From assembly GCF_000013745.1 (NCBI RefSeq), contig NC_007925.1, forward strand, positions 4,960,001 through 5,024,000: DNA of 64,000 bases. Direction: 5' to 3'. The stretch's first letter is position 1; the number at the start of each line of letters is the position of its first letter. Source of the stretch: Rhodopseudomonas_A palustris_F. GTDB taxonomy: Bacteria; Pseudomonadota; Alphaproteobacteria; Rhizobiales; Xanthobacteraceae. Of the stretch, positions 20,763-29,614 are shown piece by piece. The notes beneath the pieces were generated by a model. It saw nothing but the letters and a program-made list of their open reading frames with translations. It did not search any database and was not told where the DNA came from. A program made the translations under genes and the position numbers.

Positions 20763-20942
20763 CCGCCGACTTCGCGTATCACTGCTATTTATTACCACGG
20801 TAGGCGGGTGGAACCGACAAACCGCCGGTACCGACAGATTGCAAGCGACTTGCAGCCGCGCGGCGCTATGCTACGCTATCGTCAGTGTCTGCTAACAGAC
20901 CGCAGCAGTTGGCGTCATAAGGCGTCATAAAGAGAGTTCGCC

Positions 20943-22607
20943 ATGGGGGGGAGCGTCACTGCCGGTTTCGGCAAGGCGGAGCCGCGGCCGCAGGTCGGGG
21001 CCGCACAGCCGCTGAAAATCCTGTTCCTGCATCCGAAGACGCTGGTGGATTCCTGGCCGGTCCCGATCGACACGTTGGGCGAAATCGTCAAGTTTCCCAG
21101 CGCGGTCTATCCGGTGCTCGCCGCCACCATCAAGGATCTCGCGGTCGAGACAAAATTCCTCGACGGCTATGTGGCGCGGATCTCGCTGCCGGAGTATCGC
21201 GCGCGGCTGCGCTGGGCCGACGTGATCGCGATTTCCTGCATGTCGCCGCTGAAGGCGCTCGATACCGAACTCACCATCAAGCTGGCGCGCGAGGTCAATC
21301 CCGCGGTGAAAATCGTGGTCGGCGGCAATCACGCCACCGCCTGGCCGGACCGTTGGATCGACGCCGGTGTCGATTTCGTGGTGACCGGCGAAGGCGAAGC
21401 CGCGTTCCGGGCGCTGATCGAGGCGCTGATCGTCGGGGCTGCTGCGTTCGACGCCGTCCCCAACCTGTGCTGGCGCGACGGCGACGTGTGCCGGCGCTCG
21501 CCGCTGAAGGCCGAGCCGACCGACCTCGAAGCCGCGCCGATGCCGGACTGGAGCGGTTTTGACCTGCGGCCTTATGGCCTGGGCATGAGCAATGGGTTCG
21601 GCGCCGCGGTGGAGATTTCCCGCGGCTGCCCGCATCGCTGCGATTTCTGCAACATCAACACCTTCTGGAACTACAAGCAGCGCTACAAGTCGGTCGACAA
21701 GGTGATCGCCGAACTGCAGGCGCTGAAAGCGGCCGGCGTCGGCGAGTTCATCTTCACCGACGACAATTTCGGCGGCGACGAGCGCAAGACCGTGGCGCTG
21801 CTCAAGGAGATGATCGCCCACCGGCTCGATTTGCGGTTCGGCTGTTTCCTGCGCGGCGACACCGTGCATCGCAACCCGGATTTCGCCCGCCTCGCGCACC
21901 AGGCCGGGATGCGGTTCTGCATGATGGGAATCGAAACCCTCGATGCCGAATGGCTGAAGAGCCATCGCAAGGGCGTGCGCGCCCATGATGCGATCGCCAT
22001 GTACAACAAGATCTACCGGACGCTGCGGGCGCAGGGCATCTTCGTGGTCGGGCTGTTCATCATCCCGGCACAACGCGGCAAGGCGCGCTACGTCAAGCCG
22101 ACCGGGATCGTCTGCGACTATCAGTTCACCGCCGACCTGGTGGCGCTGCGCGGCAGCGCCCTGTTCGCGCAGCACGCCGAGGCCGACACCGTCTCCAAGG
22201 ACATGTTCTACCACGACTGGAACCTGTCGAGCATCCTGGTCGACGACCGCGCCGAGCAGCGCAGCGGCAAGTCGTTCTTCCACACCGTGCGCGAGAACCT
22301 GTCGTTTCATGCGTTGCGCCAAGCCTTTGCCGGCTCGCCGGTGGCGCGGCGGTTTCGCTGGCGGCCGCTCTGGATTCTGCTCGAGCGCGCCATCTGCACC
22401 ACACGCGCCGACGTCAAACGTTACCGGGTGGCGCGTTCGAAAGCTTTGACCATGCAGCAGAAGCAGGACTACGCTGTCGGCAGCGTGCTCGATCCGGCGC
22501 ACATCGCCCGCCTGGCGCGCCGACGAGCGGTGTTGACACCGCTCGGACTGCGCACCAGCCTGTGGACCCGCGCGCATCATAGCCACAGCATCGCGGCCAG
22601 AGACTAA
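20943..22607 (+). CDS. B12-binding-domain radical SAM protein
   Basis: This 554-residue protein has an N-terminal cobalamin-binding-type region (about residues 20-150, with VVGGNHATAWPDRW and VTGEGEAAFRAL). The radical SAM motif SRGCPHRCDFCNI lies near residue 228, followed by FIFTDDNF and MGIETLD. The architecture is that of BchE-like enzymes and B12-dependent methylases; the substrate is unknown. A purine-rich AAAGAGAG ribosome site precedes the ATG. The enoyl-CoA hydratase gene begins 25 bases downstream, so the two are probably one operon. Confidence 0.85.
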   Translation: MGGSVTAGFGKAEPRPQVGAAQPLKILFLHPKTLVDSWPVPIDTLGEIVKFPSAVYPVLAATIKDLAVETKFLDGYVARISLPEYRARLRWADVIAISCMSPLKALDTELTIKLAREVNPAVKIVVGGNHATAWPDRWIDAGVDFVVTGEGEAAFRALIEALIVGAAAFDAVPNLCWRDGDVCRRSPLKAEPTDLEAAPMPDWSGFDLRPYGLGMSNGFGAAVEISRGCPHRCDFCNINTFWNYKQRYKSVDKVIAELQALKAAGVGEFIFTDDNFGGDERKTVALLKEMIAHRLDLRFGCFLRGDTVHRNPDFARLAHQAGMRFCMMGIETLDAEWLKSHRKGVRAHDAIAMYNKIYRTLRAQGIFVVGLFIIPAQRGKARYVKPTGIVCDYQFTADLVALRGSALFAQHAEADTVSKDMFYHDWNLSSILVDDRAEQRSGKSFFHTVRENLSFHALRQAFAGSPVARRFRWRPLWILLERAICTTRADVKRYRVARSKALTMQQKQDYAVGSVLDPAHIARLARRRAVLTPLGLRTSLWTRAHHSHSIAARD

Positions 22608-22632
22608 TCGCAGGGACCGCCAAGGAGCACCG

Positions 22633-23412
22633 ATGGATACGATCCTGGTCACGCGCTCCGGCAGAATTGCCACGGTCACGCTCAACCGGCCGGAAGCGCG
22701 CAACGCCATCAACGGCGCGATGCATCAGGAGTTGAAGGCGTTCTGGCCGGCGTTCGATCACGATCCCGAACTCGACGTGGCGATCCTGACCGGCGCCGGG
22801 CCGGACGCGTTCTGCGCCGGCGCGGATCTCAAGGAGTACATCCCGCAATGGCTGACGCGGTCGTTTCAGGACATCCGCGACAATGTCGATGACGGGCTCG
22901 GCGGCATCACCCGCGGCATCCGGGTGAAGAAGCCGGTGATCGCCGCGGTCAACGGCTGGGCGCTGGCCGGCGGCTTCGAACTGGCGCTGGCCTGCGACGT
23001 CCGCATCGCCAGCGCCACCGCGCGGTTCGGCAGCTTCGAGATTCACCGCGGCTTTCATCACGGCGACGGCGGCATCGTGCGGCTGGTCGCCAGCATCGGC
23101 GTGTCACGCACCATGGATCTTCTCTACACCGGCCGCGAAGTCAGCGCGCAGGAAGCCCACGCCATCGGCCTGGTGGCGCAGCTGGTGCCGCCAGGCGAAC
23201 TGCTGGCGACCGCGCAGGCTTACGCCGCCAGACTGGTCGAAAAGAGTCAGGTCGCGCTGCATTCGATCAAGGAGACCGTGCTCGAAGTGGTCGGCAAGTC
23301 GATGGGCGAGGCTTTGAAAATCGAAGCGATCCTCGGCTATTCCAGCGGCGACGTCGCCCACATCCGCGAACAACTCAGGGAGTTTGCCGAGAAGAACGCC
23401 GTCAAAGCCTGA
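22633..23412 (+). CDS. Enoyl-CoA hydratase/isomerase family protein
   Basis: This 259-residue crotonase-fold protein has the oxyanion-hole segments AFCAGADLKEY and NGWALAGGFELALACD. The first catalytic-type glutamate is in GSFEIHRGFHHG; the position of the second glutamate appears to be aspartate (TMDLLYTG). The change suggests an activity other than plain hydration, such as isomerisation or hydrolysis. GGAG lies 7 bases upstream of the ATG. It is coupled to the radical SAM gene. Confidence 0.87.
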   Translation: MDTILVTRSGRIATVTLNRPEARNAINGAMHQELKAFWPAFDHDPELDVAILTGAGPDAFCAGADLKEYIPQWLTRSFQDIRDNVDDGLGGITRGIRVKKPVIAAVNGWALAGGFELALACDVRIASATARFGSFEIHRGFHHGDGGIVRLVASIGVSRTMDLLYTGREVSAQEAHAIGLVAQLVPPGELLATAQAYAARLVEKSQVALHSIKETVLEVVGKSMGEALKIEAILGYSSGDVAHIREQLREFAEKNAVKA

Positions 23413-23536
23413 ACCGCACCGACGATCGGCGGAACCCGCGCGACGCGAAGCCGGTGCATCATTGAACCTGTCCATCGTTCGAACAGACGCCTGAGCGACC
23501 CTGGTGCGTTGCGCGCCAGGCCGGAGCCGTTTCGAC

Positions 23537-26500
23537 ATGCTGACTTGTCCAGACTGTGCCGTGACCGTGCAGCCCACGCAGCGGTTCTGCGCCAATTGCG
23601 GGATCGCGCTGTCCGCAGCCAAACCGGCGGCCAGACCCGCCGCGACGCCGGACATTGCCGAACACCGGCAGCTGACGCTGATCTTCTCCGACATCGTCGG
23701 CTCGACCACCTTGACGGCGACGCTGGGCGCCGAGACCTATCGCGAATTGTTGCGCAGCTTCCGCGAGATCACCGCGCGGATCGTCAACCAGTATCAAGGC
23801 CAGCTCGCCCGCTTCGAGGGCGACGGCATGATGATCCATTTCGGCTTTCCGATCGCGCGCGAGGACGACGCGTTCCGCGCGGTGCAAAGCGGGCTCGATC
23901 TGCAGGAGGCGGTCGGCGTGCTCAACGAGCGCTACCGGCCGATCGGCGCCGGCGACTTCTTTCAGATCCGCATCGCCGTGCACACCGGCACGGTGATCGC
24001 CGGCGACATCCAGTCGGAAACCACGCGCGAACAGATGGCGATCGTCGGCGAGGCCGCCAACATCGCCGCGCGACTGCAGAGCCTTGCCAATCCCGGCTCC
24101 ACCATCATCAGCCAGGACACTTACGATCTGGTCGGCGCCCGGTTCGATTGCCGCTATCTCGGCGCGCCGGCCCTCAAAGGCGTCGAACGCCCGATCAAGA
24201 TTTACGAAGTGCACGTCGCCGAAGCCGGCGAAGAGCTGCGGCGCGGCCCGGCGCCCGGCCGCATGATCGGCCGCGAAAAGGAAATCGCCCGGCTGGAACA
24301 CCTGTGGCAGCGCACGCTGACCGGCGAAAGCACCTTGGTGGTGGTGGCCGGAGAAGCCGGCGTCGGCAAATCGCGCTTGCTGCGGGAATTGTTCGCCGCG
24401 CTCGGCGACCAGAAATTCCTCAGCATCGTGCTGAAATGTTCGCAGCTCTATCAGCAGTCCGCGCTGCATCCGTTCGTGCACTACCTCACCGACACGCTCG
24501 GCCTGTCGCGGGTGCCTCGCGCCGAAAAGTTCGATCGACTGACGGGCGCCTTGCGGCTGCGCTTCGCCGACCCGTCCGAGCACATCGCCATCCTGGCCAA
24601 CGTGCTGTCGGTGCCGCTGCCGGAAGGCTATGTGCCGGCGCGGGATTATACGCCGCAGCAGGAGAAGGCCCGGTTCCAGGAAATCCTCACCGCCTGGCTG
24701 CTGCGCGAGACCGAATCCCAGCCGGTGCTGCTGGTGGTCGAGGATATGCACTGGGCCGATCCGTCGTCGATCGAATTGCTGACGGCGATCCTGCCCAAGC
24801 TGAACAACGCCCGCACCTGCGCGATCATGACGTTCCGCGACGATTGCGACCGCACCTGGATCGACCGGCTGCAGCCGCGGCTGATCCCGCTGCAACGGCT
24901 CGACCCGCACCAGACCACGGACCTGATCCTGGAGATCGCGCACGGCCGCTCGCTCAGCAGCGAAATGCTGGAAACGCTGAGCGCACGAACCGACGGCGTG
25001 CCGTTGTTCATCGAGGAGATGACCCGGCTGGTGGTGGAGAGCGAGCTCGCCGAGGCCGCGGAGGGCAAACAGCCGCTGCCGTTGACGTTGCCGGCGACGC
25101 TGCAGCAATCGCTCAACGCCCGGATCGACCGCGCCGGCGCCAACCGCGAAATCCTGCGGCTGTGCGCTACCATCGGCCGCGAGTTCGACCATGACATGAT
25201 CGCCGCGGTGTGGGACGGCGATCCGCGGTTGCTGTCGTCCGAACTCGACAAGCTGACCGAGGCCGGCATTCTGGAGCCCTCGGGCCTACCGCCGCGGCGC
25301 AAATGGCTGTTCCGCCACGCGCTGATCCAGGAGAAGATCTACGAGTTCGGGCTCTCGGCGCACCGCCGCGCGGCGCACGCCAAGATCGCCGCCGCGATCG
25401 AGGCCCGGCTGCCGGCGATCGCCGCCGACAATCCGGAAATTCTGGCGCACCATTATCTTGAAGCGCGGATGCAGGCCAACGCCTTCCCGTTCCTGCGCAA
25501 GGCCGCCGAACAGGCGATCCAGCGCTCGGCGCACCGCGAAGCGGCGCATCACCTCAACGCGGCGCTGAAGATCGTCGCCGCGATGCCGGCGAGCACGCAG
25601 ACCGCGGCGCAGAAACTGCAGCTGCTGTTGCAGGCCGGCGTAGTGCAGACCGCGCTCGGCGGCTATGCCTCGCCGGAGGTCGGTCACAGCTTCGAGCAGG
25701 CGCGCGAACTCAGCCGCGGGCTGGATCTGTCGGTCGGGCTATTCCCGGCGTTGCACGGGCTGTACCGCTACTATTTCGTCCGCGCCGATCTCGACGACGC
25801 CTCCGAACTCGCCGTTGAACTGCTGTCGATCGCCGAGACCAGCGGCGATCCCGGCCTGCGGCTGGAGGCCCATCGCGCAGCGGCCAACTGCGCGTTCCAG
25901 AAGGCCGAGTTCCGCCGCGCCGCCAACCATTTCGACATCAGCCTCAGCCTGTACGACGATCGGCAGCATGCGTCGCATCGCCACACCTTCGGCGTCGATC
26001 CGTTCGTCGGCGCCTCGTCGATGGCGGCGATGAACGCGCTGCTGCTCGGCGACGCCGGCACTGCCACGCAATTGAATGCCCGCGGCGTCGCCAAGAGCGA
26101 GGAACTCGGCCATCCGTTCACGCTGTGCTGGGCGTTGAACTACGCGCTGGTGCAGCTGCAACTGGCCGGACGGACCGACGACGTGAAGACGCTGGCGGAG
26201 CGAGTCAGCGCGCTGACCGCGCATTATCGCTTTCCATTCTGGCAGACCGGCGGCCTGATCATGCAGGGCTGGTGGCTGCATGCCACCGGAACCGACCGCG
26301 CCGCAGGTATTCAGATGATGACCCAAGCGGTCGACAGCTGGGAACGGCTCGGCGCGATCGCCTTTCATGCGTATTACACCTCACTGCTGATCGAGGCGCA
26401 TCTGCGCGACCATGACGCCGTCGGCGCGGAAACCATTGCGCGCCAGGCCATCGCCACCGCGCAGCGCAAGGGCGAGACTTGGTGGATCCCGGAATTGCTG

Positions 26501-26650
26501 CGGCTGTTGGCCTCGGCCCGCGCGCTGGATGGCGCGGCCGGTGCCGAGCCGCCCGCGGCGATCATGGCTCAGGCGCTCGATCTGGCGCGGCGGCAATCCT
26601 CACGATTTCTCGAGCAGCGCCTGCTCGCGTCGCCGCTGCTGTGCGGCTAG
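23537..26650 (+). CDS. Class III adenylate/guanylate cyclase with AAA-type ATPase and TPR region
   Basis: This 1037-residue protein begins with a zinc-ribbon (CPDC, then CANC within the first 20 residues). A class III cyclase domain follows at about 45-220 (IFSDIVGSTTL, RFEGDGMMIHFG, VHTGTVIAGD). Next come a P-loop ATPase module (GEAGVGKSRLL near 275, ending about 640) and a long helical repeat region. The aspartates of the cyclase metal site are present. The start at 23537 puts the zinc ribbon at the N-terminus. Such proteins are presumed signal-responsive cyclases; the signal is unknown. Confidence 0.9.
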   Translation: MLTCPDCAVTVQPTQRFCANCGIALSAAKPAARPAATPDIAEHRQLTLIFSDIVGSTTLTATLGAETYRELLRSFREITARIVNQYQGQLARFEGDGMMIHFGFPIAREDDAFRAVQSGLDLQEAVGVLNERYRPIGAGDFFQIRIAVHTGTVIAGDIQSETTREQMAIVGEAANIAARLQSLANPGSTIISQDTYDLVGARFDCRYLGAPALKGVERPIKIYEVHVAEAGEELRRGPAPGRMIGREKEIARLEHLWQRTLTGESTLVVVAGEAGVGKSRLLRELFAALGDQKFLSIVLKCSQLYQQSALHPFVHYLTDTLGLSRVPRAEKFDRLTGALRLRFADPSEHIAILANVLSVPLPEGYVPARDYTPQQEKARFQEILTAWLLRETESQPVLLVVEDMHWADPSSIELLTAILPKLNNARTCAIMTFRDDCDRTWIDRLQPRLIPLQRLDPHQTTDLILEIAHGRSLSSEMLETLSARTDGVPLFIEEMTRLVVESELAEAAEGKQPLPLTLPATLQQSLNARIDRAGANREILRLCATIGREFDHDMIAAVWDGDPRLLSSELDKLTEAGILEPSGLPPRRKWLFRHALIQEKIYEFGLSAHRRAAHAKIAAAIEARLPAIAADNPEILAHHYLEARMQANAFPFLRKAAEQAIQRSAHREAAHHLNAALKIVAAMPASTQTAAQKLQLLLQAGVVQTALGGYASPEVGHSFEQARELSRGLDLSVGLFPALHGLYRYYFVRADLDDASELAVELLSIAETSGDPGLRLEAHRAAANCAFQKAEFRRAANHFDISLSLYDDRQHASHRHTFGVDPFVGASSMAAMNALLLGDAGTATQLNARGVAKSEELGHPFTLCWALNYALVQLQLAGRTDDVKTLAERVSALTAHYRFPFWQTGGLIMQGWWLHATGTDRAAGIQMMTQAVDSWERLGAIAFHAYYTSLLIEAHLRDHDAVGAETIARQAIATAQRKGETWWIPELLRLLASARALDGAAGAEPPAAIMAQALDLARRQSSRFLEQRLLASPLLCG

Positions 26651-26767
26651 GCCACGGAATTACCGCTGGCCATCCGAGGAGTGGTATCCCGAGGCCGCCC
26701 GATTGACTTCGATCAATTCCGCCGTCGAGAAGGCGTCTAGAATTCAATCATAACCGAAACGTCATTT

Positions 26768-26781
26768 TGTTATATAACAAG
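26768..26781. promoter_or_regulatory. Palindromic operator upstream of adhE
   Basis: TTGTTATATAACAA is a perfect 14-bp palindrome about 66 bases upstream of the adhE start. It keeps the TTG-N8-CAA form of CRP/FNR-family sites, though it is not the standard FNR or FixK sequence. Control of adhE by such a regulator is inferred. Confidence 0.5.
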
Positions 26782-26846
26782 TGTGACAATCATCCTGGAC
26801 CAAGTTCCAGATTCGTATTCACTCTTCCCTGCAATCACAATGGCGG

Positions 26847-29507
26847 TTGACCGTGACCTTATCTACCCCGTCCGACCTCGACAAATTGGTAGCGCGCGTC
26901 AAAGCCGCCCAATTGATCTTCGCTACCTATTCTCAGGAACAGGTGGACCTGATTTTCCGCAGCGCCGCTTTGGCGGCCTCCGACGCCCGGATCTCGCTGG
27001 CGCAGATGGCCACCGCGGAAACCGGAATGGGCGTCGTCGAGGACAAGGTGATCAAGAATCACTTTGCCTCCGAATACATCTACAATGCCTATAAGGACGA
27101 TAAGACCTGCGGCATCATCGAAGTAAACGACGAAGCCGGCATCATGGTCGTCGCCGAGCCGATCGGACTGATCTGCGGCATCGTGCCGACCACCAACCCG
27201 ACCTCGACCGCGATCTTTAAGGCGCTGATCTGCCTGAAGACCCGCAACGGTATCATCTTCAGCCCGCATCCGCGTGCCGCGCGCTCGACCAACGCCGCCG
27301 CCAAGCTGGTGCTGGACGCCGCCGTCGCCGCCGGCGCGCCGCCGGATATCATCGGCTGGATCGAAAAGCCGACGCTGGAACTGTCCAACGCGCTGATGCA
27401 CCACCCAGCCGTCAACTTGATCCTCGCCACCGGTGGTCCCGCCATGGTGAAGGCCGCCTATTCTTCAGGCAAACCGGCGATCGGCGTCGGTGCCGGCAAC
27501 ACCCCGGTAGTGATCGACGAAACCGCGGATATCAAGCGGGCGGTAGCGTCGATCCTGATGTCGAAGACTTTCGACAACGGCGTGGTCTGCGCCTCGGAGC
27601 AATCGATCATCGTCGTCGACGAAGTGTACGACGCGGTGCGCCAGCGTTTCGCCACCCATGGCGGCTACATGCTGAAGCCCGCGGAATTGGACGCGGTGCG
27701 CCGGGTGTTGCTGGTCAACGGCAACGTCAATGTCGATATCGTCGGGCAATCGGCCGCACGCATCGCCGAACTCGCCGGCATCTCGGTGCCGCACGACACC
27801 AAGATCCTGATCGGCGAGGTCGAACTCACCCACACCTCGGAACCCTTCGCGCATGAAAAGCTGTCGCCGACGCTGGCGATGTATCGTCGCGCCGACTACA
27901 CGCAGGCGGTGGCGGCGGCGGTGGAGCTGGTGGCGCTGGGCGGCATCGGCCACACCTCGGCGTTGTACACCGACCAGGACCTGCAGCCGGAGCGCGTCGC
28001 CGATTTCGGCACCAAGATGAAGACCGCGCGGATCCTGATCAACACCCCGTCGTCGCATGGCGGCCTCGGTGATCTGTACAATTTCAGCCTGGCGCCGTCG
28101 CTGACGCTGGGCTGCGGATCGTGGGGCGGCAATTCGATCTCCGAGAATGTCGGACCCAAGCACCTGATCAACAAGAAAACCGTCGCGAAGCGAGCCGAGA
28201 ACATGCTGTGGCACAAGCTGCCGAAATCGATCTATTTCCGCCGCGGCGCCACCAGCGAGGCGCTGAAGGATCTCGCCGGCAAGAAGCGGGCGCTGGTCGT
28301 CACCGACGGCTTCCTGTTCAGCAAGGGCTACACCGACGACGTCATCCGGCTCTTGAAAAAGAACGGCATGGAGGTCGAAACCTTCTTCCAGGTTGAAGCC
28401 GATCCCACGCTGTCGATCATCAACAAGGGCGTCGAGATCGCACACGCCTTCAAGCCCGACGTGATCGTGGCGTTCGGCGGCGGCTCGCCGATGGATGCCG
28501 CCAAGCTGATCTGGGTGTTGTACGAGCACCCCGACGTGCAATTCGAAGATCTGGCGCTGCGCTTCATGGACATCCGCAAGCGGATCTACAAATTCCCCAA
28601 GCTCGGCCAGAAGGCGGAGCTGGTGGCGATTCCCACCACCTCGGGCACCGGCTCCGAAGTGACCCCGTTCGCGGTGGTGACCGACGACGCCTCCGGCATC
28701 AAGTACCCGATCGCCGACTACGAACTGACCCCCAGCATGGCGATCGTCGATGCCAACTTCGTGATGCATCTGCCGAAGTCGTTGACGGCGTTCGGCGGCA
28801 TCGACGCGGTGGTGCACGCGCTGGAAGCCTATGTGTCGATCATGGCCAGCGAGTTCACCGACGGCCAGGCGCTGCAGGCGCTGAAGCTGTTGAAAGAGAA
28901 TCTGCCGTCGGCCTATGTCAACGGCGCCAAGGATCCGGTGGCGCGCGAACGGGTGCATAGCGGCGCCACCATCGCCGGCATCGCGTTTGCCAATGCGTTC
29001 CTCGGCGTCTGCCACTCGATGGCGCACAAGCTGGGTGCCGCGTTCCACATCCCGCATGGCCTGTCCAACGCGCTGTTGATCTGCAACGTGATCCGCTACA
29101 ACGCCAACGACAATCCGACCAAGCAGACCGCGTTCTCGCAATACGACCGGCCGAAGTCGCGGCATCGCTACGGCGAGATCGCCATCGCGCTGGGGCTGGA
29201 CGGCGTCAACACCGCCGCCCGCATCGATCGGCTGCTGGAGTGGCTCGAAGGATTGAAGCGCGAACTCGACATCCCGGCGTCGATCCGGGAAGCCGGCGTG
29301 TCCGAGGCCGACTTCCTGGCCAAGGTCGATAACATCGCGGTGGAAGCGTTCGACGACCAGTGCACCGGCGCCAACCCGCGCTTCCCGCTGGTCTCGGAAC
29401 TGAAGACTATCCTGCTCGACAGCTATTACGGCCGTGCCTTCAGCGAGGCGCACGAGGAAGACGAGGTCGTGACATTGTCGGTGGCGACGGCGAACGCCGC
29501 GGAATAG
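26847..29507 (+). CDS. adhE: AdhE, bifunctional acetaldehyde-CoA/alcohol dehydrogenase
   Basis: This 886-residue fusion has an N-terminal CoA-acylating aldehyde dehydrogenase with the catalytic cysteine in GVVCASEQS. The C-terminal iron-dependent alcohol dehydrogenase has FGGGSPMDAAK and metal ligands in HSMAHKLGAAFHIPHG. It converts acetyl-CoA to ethanol with two NADH, or runs in reverse, mainly without oxygen. No ATG fits the start: the frame opens at TTG 26847 (MTVTLSTPSDL) or GTG 26853. A strong terminator follows at 29546. Confidence 0.95.
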   Translation: MTVTLSTPSDLDKLVARVKAAQLIFATYSQEQVDLIFRSAALAASDARISLAQMATAETGMGVVEDKVIKNHFASEYIYNAYKDDKTCGIIEVNDEAGIMVVAEPIGLICGIVPTTNPTSTAIFKALICLKTRNGIIFSPHPRAARSTNAAAKLVLDAAVAAGAPPDIIGWIEKPTLELSNALMHHPAVNLILATGGPAMVKAAYSSGKPAIGVGAGNTPVVIDETADIKRAVASILMSKTFDNGVVCASEQSIIVVDEVYDAVRQRFATHGGYMLKPAELDAVRRVLLVNGNVNVDIVGQSAARIAELAGISVPHDTKILIGEVELTHTSEPFAHEKLSPTLAMYRRADYTQAVAAAVELVALGGIGHTSALYTDQDLQPERVADFGTKMKTARILINTPSSHGGLGDLYNFSLAPSLTLGCGSWGGNSISENVGPKHLINKKTVAKRAENMLWHKLPKSIYFRRGATSEALKDLAGKKRALVVTDGFLFSKGYTDDVIRLLKKNGMEVETFFQVEADPTLSIINKGVEIAHAFKPDVIVAFGGGSPMDAAKLIWVLYEHPDVQFEDLALRFMDIRKRIYKFPKLGQKAELVAIPTTSGTGSEVTPFAVVTDDASGIKYPIADYELTPSMAIVDANFVMHLPKSLTAFGGIDAVVHALEAYVSIMASEFTDGQALQALKLLKENLPSAYVNGAKDPVARERVHSGATIAGIAFANAFLGVCHSMAHKLGAAFHIPHGLSNALLICNVIRYNANDNPTKQTAFSQYDRPKSRHRYGEIAIALGLDGVNTAARIDRLLEWLEGLKRELDIPASIREAGVSEADFLAKVDNIAVEAFDDQCTGANPRFPLVSELKTILLDSYYGRAFSEAHEEDEVVTLSVATANAAE

Positions 29508-29545
29508 CCGAAGGCCCTCGGCCCCTTGCAAGGCCGCAAAGAATT

Positions 29546-29575
29546 CAACGCCCGGCGATCCATCGCCGGGCGTTG
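29546..29575. terminator. Terminator between adhE and the HerA-like gene
   Basis: A perfect 13-bp stem (CAACGCCCGGCGA and its complement) with a 4-base loop begins 38 bases past the adhE stop. The two genes are convergent, so it may serve both. The T-tract is weak on the plus side. Confidence 0.75.
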
Positions 29576-29614
29576 GCATTTCACACCCTGGATGACGGCG
29601 ACATCAAGATCGCA

